Shown here piece after piece: positions 6,238 through 11,072 of a stretch of 11,072 nt of DNA (position 1 is the stretch's first letter; each line of letters opens with the position of its first letter). The position numbers and the translations under genes are program-made. The stretch is from Firmicutes bacterium UBA2595 (lineage in GTDB: Bacteria > Bacillota > Thermincolia > Thermincolales > UBA2595). Location: NCBI GenBank assembly GCA_002339745.1, contig DDKP01000005.1:1-11072 (forward strand), written 5' to 3'. Below the pieces are notes generated by a model. The model had not been told where the DNA came from. It ran no database searches and worked only from the letters and a program-made list of their open reading frames with translations.

Positions 6238-7371
6238 TTACCCCATAAAAGCATCTTTCATTTTTTCAAAGAACCCCTTTTCAACCCCGGCGGGGTTCTC
6301 CCCAAATGCAGCTGCAAAATCCCGGAGCAGCTTTTTTTGTTGGTCAGTCAGCTTAGTGGGAACAACCACCGTCACTTTAACATGCTGGTCACCCCGCCCA
6401 TAACCATGCACATCGGGAATCCCCTTCCCCTTTAGGCGGAAAAAAGTGCCGGACTGGGTGCCTTCGGGAATCTTCAGCTGCACCTTGCCATCCAGAGTGG
6501 CAACCTCAACCTCGTCACCCAGGGCAGCCTGAGGAAAGGATATTTTAATCTCGCTTATGATATCATTACCTTCCCTCTGGAATATCTTGTGCGGTTTGAC
6601 CTTGATATAAACGTACAGGTCGCCGTGCGGACCCCCGCGTTCACCAGGCTCGCCCTCTCCTGCAATCCTGAGCCTTGAGCCGGTATCTACTCCGGCAGGT
6701 ATTTTCACATTGATATCTCGGGGCTTCCGGACCATTCCGCTACCGCCGCATACAGGACACGGATTCTCAATTACCTTGCCGTCACCGTGGCACATGTCAC
6801 ATACTCTGGACTGGACGAAGCGCCCAAACGGCGTAGATTGGGTGTACTGGAGCTGCCCCGCCCCGTTGCACTTGGGGCACGTCTTGGGGGAAGTGCCTGG
6901 GGACGCCCCGCTTCCCTTGCATTTACCACACATTTCGGTACGCGGCACTTTAATGGTTTTCTCCACACCAAAGGCAGCTTCCTCAAACGAAATCTCCAGG
7001 TTGTAGCGCAGGTCCGCCCCCTTTACAGGACCTCTCCGGCGCTGGCCGCCACCACCGAAGAACATCTCGAAAATATCGCCGAAACCGCCGAAGTCAGCCC
7101 CGCCAAAGCCCCCAAAGCCGCCGAAACCGGGGTCTCCTCCCCCCTGCCCGAAGGCGGCGTGACCAAACTGGTCATACTGGGCCCTTTTCTGCGGGTCGGA
7201 AAGCACCTCATAGGCCTCGTTTATTTCCTTAAACTTGGTTTCCGCGTCCTTGTCTCCGGGGTTGACGTCCGGGTGGTACTTGCGCGCCAGTTTCCGGAAG
7301 GCCTTCTTTATATCTGTCTCGGAGGCGTTTCTGTCGACTCCCAGGACCTCGTAATAATCCCTCTTGCTCAT
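6238..7371 (-). CDS. dnaJ: Molecular chaperone DnaJ (Hsp40)
   Basis: A 377-residue type I Hsp40 that delivers unfolded proteins to DnaK and stimulates its ATPase. Domains in order: the J domain (1-70) with HPD at 33-35; a glycine/phenylalanine-rich linker (about 74-112, repeated GFGG units); and a zinc-binding region with all four CxxCxGxG repeats intact (cysteines 148/151, 165/168, 191/194 and 205/208). C-terminal substrate-binding domains follow, including [12 protein letters not shown]. Length is normal. The ATG at 7371 follows an AAGAAGGTG ribosome binding site about ten bases away. It lies 95 bases after dnaK, with a strong stem-loop in that gap. A second structured gap follows it before prmA. 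Confidence 0.98.
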   Translation of the reverse strand: MSKRDYYEVLGVDRNASETDIKKAFRKLARKYHPDVNPGDKDAETKFKEINEAYEVLSDPQKRAQYDQFGHAAFGQGGGDPGFGGFGGFGGADFGGFGDIFEMFFGGGGQRRRGPVKGADLRYNLEISFEEAAFGVEKTIKVPRTEMCGKCKGSGASPGTSPKTCPKCNGAGQLQYTQSTPFGRFVQSRVCDMCHGDGKVIENPCPVCGGSGMVRKPRDINVKIPAGVDTGSRLRIAGEGEPGERGGPHGDLYVYIKVKPHKIFQREGNDIISEIKISFPQAALGDEVEVATLDGKVQLKIPEGTQSGTFFRLKGKGIPDVHGYGRGDQHVKVTVVVPTKLTDQQKKLLRDFAAAFGENPAGVEKGFFEKMKDAFMG

Positions 7372-7415
7372 TTCTTTTTAACACCTTCTTGTCCCGGATT
7401 ACTTAAAAGAACGCA

Positions 7416-7442
7416 CAGAGGGGGATGTCGAATCCCCCTTTG
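7416..7442 (-). repeat. GC-rich stem-loop between dnaK and dnaJ
   Basis: AGGGGGAT (7419-7426) and ATCCCCCT (7432-7439) form a perfect 8-base-pair stem with a 5-base loop. On the minus strand one mismatch then two more pairs extend it to 7416 and 7442. In the dnaK-dnaJ transcript it is followed by TGCG and then TTCTTTT, so it could slow or partly end transcription, or protect upstream mRNA after processing. It begins about 25 bases after the dnaK stop codon and ends about 45 bases before the dnaJ start. Confidence 0.6.
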
Positions 7443-7466
7443 AAGGCCGTCAAGAATTCATAGCCT

Positions 7467-9308
7467 TTACTTATCCTCGTCCACCACTTTGTATTCCGCA
7501 TCTACAACGTTATCGTCCTTGGAAGCCCCGGTGTCACCGCCGGCTGCATGGCCTCCCTGTGCCGCCTGGGCCTGGGCCGCCTGCTGGTACATAGCGGTAG
7601 TCAGTTCATACAGCGGGCCAGTGAGCTCGTCAGATTTTTTCTTAATGGTTTCAATATCCGTGCCCTTGAGGGCCTCCTTGAGCTCATTTACCGCCCGGTT
7701 GACTTTGTCTGCCAGGTTCCTGTCAGCCTTGTCGCCGAAATCCCTGATAGTCTTCTCTGCCTGGTAAATCAGCGAATCGGCCTGGTTCCTGGTCTCGACT
7801 TCCTGTTTCCGCTTGGCGTCATCGGAGGCATGCGCCTCAGCTTCCTTCACCATTCTCTCAATCTCATCCTGGGACAGCCCGCCTGAGGATGTGATGGTTA
7901 TGGCCTGTTGGTTGCCGGTGGCCATATCCTTAGCAGAAACATGGACAATCCCATTGGCATCGATGTCAAATTTGACTTCGATCTGGGGTATACCTCTGGG
8001 CGCAGGAGGAATACCGGTCAGCTGGAACCTCCCCAGAGTCTTGTTCCCGGCAGCCATTTCCCGTTCCCCCTGCAGAACGTGAATTTCGACCGAAGTCTGG
8101 TTATCAGAGGCTGTCGAAAATAGTTGGCTCTTGGAAGTCGGAATGGTCGTATTCCGGTTGATCAGCCTGGTGAATACCCCGCCGAGAGTCTCAATACCCA
8201 GAGACAGCGGGGTTACGTCCAGCAACAGGACATCCTTGACCTCGCCGGCCAGGACACCGCCCTGGATGGCCGCGCCTAGAGCCACAACTTCATCGGGGTT
8301 GACACCCTTATGAGGGTCCTTTCCGATAATTTTCCTGATTGCTTCCTGAACGGCGGGGATTCTGGTGGAACCCCCCACCAGAATGACTTTGTCAATCTTG
8401 TCAGGACTCAGCCCGGAATCGGACAGGGCCTGCCTGGTGGGTCCCATCGTTTTCTCTACCAGGTCGGCAGTCATCTCCTCAAACTTGGCCCGGGTAAGAG
8501 TTAAATCAAGGTGTTTAGGCCCCGACTGGTCTGCAGTAATAAACGGCAGGTTAATATTGGTGCTCAAAACGCCCGATAACTCAATCTTGGCCTTTTCCGC
8601 GGCTTCCTTCAGGCGCTGCATGGCCATCCTGTCATTCCGCAGGTCGATTCCGGTATCTTTCTTAAATTCATTGACCATCCAGTCAATAATCCTGTCGTCG
8701 AAGTCATCGCCGCCCAGCCGGTTGTTGCCGCTGGTGGCCTTTACTTCAAATACCCCGTCACCCAGTTCCAGAATTGACACGTCAAAGGTCCCCCCACCCA
8801 GGTCATAAACCAGGATGGTATGATCCTCGCCTTTATCCAGACCGTAGGCCAGTGCGGCAGCCGTGGGTTCGTTGATAATGCGCAGCACTTCCAGGCCGGC
8901 GATTTTACCGGCATCCTTGGTCGCCTGCCGCTGGCTGTCGGTGAAATAGGCCGGAACAGTGATGACGGCTTGTTCGATTTTCTCTCCCAGGTATGCCTCC
9001 GCGTCAGCCTTCAGTTTCTGCAGGATCATGGCCGAGATTTCCTGGGGAGTGTATTCTTTACCGTTCAATGTGACTTTGTAGTCAGAACCCATGTGCCTCT
9101 TAATAGACATGACCGTCCCCTCGGGGTTGGTAACGGCCTGGCGCTTTGCCACCTGACCCACCAAACGCTCGCCTGTTTTCGAAAAAGCCACCACCGACGG
9201 AGTGGTCCTGCCTCCCTCAGCATTAGGTATTACGGTCGCTTCCCCGCCTTCCATTATAGCCATACAGGAAAACGTAGTTCCCAAGTCAATTCCCAGAACT
9301 TTTCCCAT
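7467..9308 (-). CDS. dnaK: Molecular chaperone DnaK (Hsp70)
   Basis: A 613-residue ATP-driven chaperone that binds and releases exposed hydrophobic segments of proteins in the cytoplasm. The three Hsp70 signatures are present: IDLGTT (7-12), [10 protein letters not shown] (169-178) and [14 protein letters not shown] (308-321). The ATPase domain is followed by the hydrophobic linker DVLLLDVTP (from 359), the beta-sandwich substrate domain, a helical lid and an Ala/Gln/Gly-rich tail ending [13 protein letters not shown]. It lacks the roughly 24-residue insertion that Gram-negative DnaKs carry in the N-terminal part (it goes from [12 protein letters not shown] straight to the [11 protein letters not shown] region), which fits a Firmicute. 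The ATG at 9308 has an AGGAGG that is partly covered by a small hairpin. It sits between grpE and dnaJ, so the full Hsp70 cycle is encoded together. Confidence 0.98.
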   Translation of the reverse strand: MGKVLGIDLGTTFSCMAIMEGGEATVIPNAEGGRTTPSVVAFSKTGERLVGQVAKRQAVTNPEGTVMSIKRHMGSDYKVTLNGKEYTPQEISAMILQKLKADAEAYLGEKIEQAVITVPAYFTDSQRQATKDAGKIAGLEVLRIINEPTAAALAYGLDKGEDHTILVYDLGGGTFDVSILELGDGVFEVKATSGNNRLGGDDFDDRIIDWMVNEFKKDTGIDLRNDRMAMQRLKEAAEKAKIELSGVLSTNINLPFITADQSGPKHLDLTLTRAKFEEMTADLVEKTMGPTRQALSDSGLSPDKIDKVILVGGSTRIPAVQEAIRKIIGKDPHKGVNPDEVVALGAAIQGGVLAGEVKDVLLLDVTPLSLGIETLGGVFTRLINRNTTIPTSKSQLFSTASDNQTSVEIHVLQGEREMAAGNKTLGRFQLTGIPPAPRGIPQIEVKFDIDANGIVHVSAKDMATGNQQAITITSSGGLSQDEIERMVKEAEAHASDDAKRKQEVETRNQADSLIYQAEKTIRDFGDKADRNLADKVNRAVNELKEALKGTDIETIKKKSDELTGPLYELTTAMYQQAAQAQAAQGGHAAGGDTGASKDDNVVDAEYKVVDEDK

Positions 9309-9309
9309 T

Positions 9310-9325
9310 AGGTTTTCAACCTCCT
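9310..9325 (-). promoter_or_regulatory. dnaK ribosome binding site within a small hairpin
   Basis: The minus strand reads AGGAGGTTGAAAACCTAATG. The AGGTT at the end of the ribosome binding site pairs with AACCT just before the start codon around a GAA loop (5 base pairs, 9322-9310). Part of the Shine-Dalgarno is thus in a weak stem. It may be chance, or it may lower dnaK translation at low temperature in the way of an RNA thermometer. Confidence 0.35.
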
Positions 9326-9375
9326 ATTGTATCACTCCTATTATATATTACAGCTGCTTCGTTATGTGTTCGCCT

Positions 9376-9936
9376 TTAACTTTTGGCGACTTTAACCATC
9401 GCCGGCCTGAGAACCCTGTCTGCTAAAAGATAACCCTTCCGGAATTCCTCAATAATGGTATTGTCCGGGTAGTCCTGATTGGGCTCATGCATAACAGCCT
9501 CATGGAAGTTGGGGTCAAAATCTTGACCGATAGTCTCCATAGGCTGGACCCCCTCTTTTTCCAGGATATCCTTTAGCTGTCTGTAAATCAGCTCCATTCC
9601 CTCCATGAACTTGTTGAGGTCGTCTCCGCCGGCATGAAGCGCCCGCTCAAAATTATCAAGAACCGGCAACAGATTTAAGGCCAGACGCATGGAACAATAC
9701 TTGGCCCATTCCTCACGCTCGTGCATCGTTCTCTTCCGGAAATTATCAAAATCGGCCTGGACCCTTTGTAAAAGATGCAGGTATTCTTCGGACTGAGCCT
9801 TGTACCTGGCCAGTTCGTTTTGCAGGTCCTGGTCACTGGCTGGTCCGTTCACCTGGTTAAATTCCTGGTTGTTTTCCGGCATTTCCGGCTGTTTCTGCAT
9901 ATGTTCTACTTCTTCTTTTTTGAGTTCCTCGTCCAA
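9376..9936 (-). CDS. grpE: Nucleotide exchange factor GrpE
   Basis: A 186-residue cytoplasmic co-chaperone that drives ADP release from DnaK. The N-terminus is charged and low in complexity. A long helix, probably a dimeric coiled coil, spans about residues 33-80 (LQNELARYKAQSEEYLHLLQ, then VQADFDNFRKRTMHEREEW). The C-terminal beta-domain carries DFDPNFHEAVMHEP and the family signature FRKGYLLADRVLRPAMVKV. The start is most likely TTG at 9936: it has a G-rich site (AAGGGGGGG) at good spacing and lies 23 bases after the chaperonin stop codon. The next in-frame ATG (9897) has no good ribosome binding site. It is followed after 67 bases by dnaK. An upstream hrcA, usual in Firmicutes, is not in the window. 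Confidence 0.96.
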   Translation of the reverse strand: MDEELKKEEVEHMQKQPEMPENNQEFNQVNGPASDQDLQNELARYKAQSEEYLHLLQRVQADFDNFRKRTMHEREEWAKYCSMRLALNLLPVLDNFERALHAGGDDLNKFMEGMELIYRQLKDILEKEGVQPMETIGQDFDPNFHEAVMHEPNQDYPDNTIIEEFRKGYLLADRVLRPAMVKVAKS

Positions 9937-9959
9937 AATAACCCCCCCTTGTCACCTAT

Positions 9960-11072
9960 TTAAAATTCTTCTTCTTCGAACTCGGGCTTTCTTTTGTTTT
10001 CTGCAGGTTCTTCCTTTTTCTTGATGATTGTATCAATGCGCAGGATAGCCTCGGCGATCTCGCCGGCAGCTTTCAAGGCATGAAGCTTGACCAGGACCGG
10101 GTCGACCACCCCCAGCTCATACATATCGGCCACATCCCCACTGTCACAATCCAGGGCAAGGCTGTCCTTGCCCTCCTTAATCTGAGCAGCTACCACGTCG
10201 CCGATTTTTTCCAGGGGATTAAATCCGGAATTGGCGACAATCTGGGAGAAGGGCCGCTTCAAAGCTTCCACAACGCAGTCTACACCGTAAGCAGCCATTC
10301 CGCGCACATTTTCCCTTACCTTTTCCACCTCTCTGGCCAAGGCAAGTTCAATGGCCCCCCCGCCGGGCACGATGCCGCCTTTAACTGAAGCCTGGACGGA
10401 AGCCGCGGCATCTTTGGCAATTCTCTCGCGCTCTCCCACAACCTCTTCGGTGGCGGCGCCCACCAGGATAGTGGCCATAGGTTTGCCCTTGCCGGTCAGA
10501 ATTCTGATATGTTTAAGTTTTTCATCTTCATATACTTTTTTCGCTTTACCCAGGTATTTACCCAGTTCGGCCGCTTCCCTGCGCAGGCCGGTTCTCTTCA
10601 GGGGCCTGGCGCCGGTGTGTTCCGCGGCCTTTAACAGTTCTTTGTTCGCTACCCGCTGGACTACCATGATTCCGGCGTCCGTAAGGACGTCCTCGGCATA
10701 ATCGTCAACACCCCGGTCAACAAGGATGACTTTAACACCCATTTCCACAATTTTATTGAGGTTGTTCCTGAACTGTTCCTGAAGTTCCTGGTACCTGGCA
10801 AAGCCCGCCTCTGTAGCCAGGGCTTCGTCTTCGATTTCTTCGGGTTCCAAGGCATCGTCAATAACCAGGATTTTAGCGTTGGACACCTGCCTGGGCATGT
10901 GCTTGTTCATGCGTTCCTTGTTGATAATCACGCCCATGAAAACCTCGTTTTCAGCTCCTTCCTCGGCAATCACCGTATCTGAGAGCTTAAACGAGGGTTC
11001 AGTAAGCTTATCTCTTCCGGTCATCCTGGCAGCCTCAACTACCAGTTCCGCTATGTCTGAATGCTCCCGGCC
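9960..11072 (-). CDS. Archaeal-type (TCP-1/thermosome-like, group III) chaperonin, 5' end outside the window
   Basis: The last 370 residues of a ring-forming ATP-dependent chaperonin; about 150-160 N-terminal residues lie beyond the right edge. It resembles thermosome/TCP-1 rather than GroEL. It has GVIINKERMNKHMPRQVSNA, an apical segment with a helical-protrusion-like insert (EALATEAGFARYQELQEQF) of the kind that forms the built-in lid, then VKVILVDRGVDDYAED. The ATPase part has RIAKDAAAS (probable catalytic Asp221 of the visible part) and VPGGGAIE (235-242). It closes with MYELGVVDPVLVKLHALKAA and ILRIDTIIKKK. The tail is lysine- then glutamate-rich (FEEEEF), not the Gly-Gly-Met repeats of GroEL. 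Bacterial members of this kind (group III, described from Carboxydothermus hydrogenoformans) occur in Hsp70 operons, and this gene sits 23 bases ahead of grpE. No GroES-like gene is visible, as expected for a lidded chaperonin. The frame is open to the edge, so the start cannot be given. Confidence 0.93.
   Translation of the reverse strand, partial: GREHSDIAELVVEAARMTGRDKLTEPSFKLSDTVIAEEGAENEVFMGVIINKERMNKHMPRQVSNAKILVIDDALEPEEIEDEALATEAGFARYQELQEQFRNNLNKIVEMGVKVILVDRGVDDYAEDVLTDAGIMVVQRVANKELLKAAEHTGARPLKRTGLRREAAELGKYLGKAKKVYEDEKLKHIRILTGKGKPMATILVGAATEEVVGERERIAKDAAASVQASVKGGIVPGGGAIELALAREVEKVRENVRGMAAYGVDCVVEALKRPFSQIVANSGFNPLEKIGDVVAAQIKEGKDSLALDCDSGDVADMYELGVVDPVLVKLHALKAAGEIAEAILRIDTIIKKKEEPAENKRKPEFEEEEF

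Noticed and set aside
6787..7443. A 218-codon plus-strand frame opposite dnaJ, and other long antisense frames opposite dnaK, rsmE and prmA.
   Set aside because: They mirror strongly conserved genes in GC-biased DNA and show no domain of their own.
9326..9375. TATAAT-like sequences on the minus strand before dnaK that might form an internal promoter.
   Set aside because: No acceptable -35 hexamer was found at a usual spacing.
9309..9959. CIRCE operator (TTAGCACTC-N9-GAGTGCTAA) for HrcA control of the chaperone genes.
   Set aside because: No such inverted repeat was seen in the gaps of the window; if present it would be upstream of the right edge.

Overview
The window looks like chromosomal DNA of a spore-former-type Firmicute, most likely an anaerobic member of the Peptococcaceae / Desulfotomaculum-Pelotomaculum kind. 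The case rests on gene order (grpE-dnaK-dnaJ-prmA-rsmE-mtaB, then HIT and rpsU-yqeY), AGGAGG-type ribosome binding sites, a DnaK without the insertion usual in Gram-negative DnaKs, an archaeal-type (TCP-1/thermosome-like) chaperonin in the dnaK operon, and remains of a multihaem cytochrome c. The lineage is an inference from content; no database was searched.

Layout. Bases 1-252 hold a promoter and a dyad in front of a LysR-family regulator on the + strand (253-1137). Bases about 1150-1786 (+) hold a decayed multihaem c-type cytochrome with frame breaks and damaged haem-binding motifs. A strong intrinsic terminator (1769-1811) then ends a long block of minus-strand genes that fills the rest of the window. 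In transcription order these are the chaperonin (running off the right edge), grpE, dnaK, dnaJ, prmA, rsmE, mtaB, a HIT-family protein, rpsU and yqeY.

Function. The right half is a protein-folding unit: a ring chaperonin plus the complete Hsp70 cycle (DnaK ATPase, DnaJ co-chaperone, GrpE exchange factor). The middle is a set of modification enzymes for the translation machinery: PrmA (ribosomal protein L11), RsmE (16S rRNA) and MtaB (tRNA). The last genes are a small nucleotide-binding hydrolase, ribosomal protein S21 and YqeY. S21 and YqeY have their own near-consensus promoter directly after the HIT stop codon. S21 (58 codons) is easily missed because it is short.

The genes themselves are mostly known families. 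The less ordinary parts are the archaeal-type chaperonin ahead of grpE, the decaying cytochrome beside an orphan LysR gene, and several stem-loops in the gaps of the dnaK operon: before dnaK over its ribosome binding site, between dnaK and dnaJ, and between dnaJ and prmA. I saw no convincing undescribed multigene system, no CRISPR array, no tRNA or rRNA gene and no intact mobile element.
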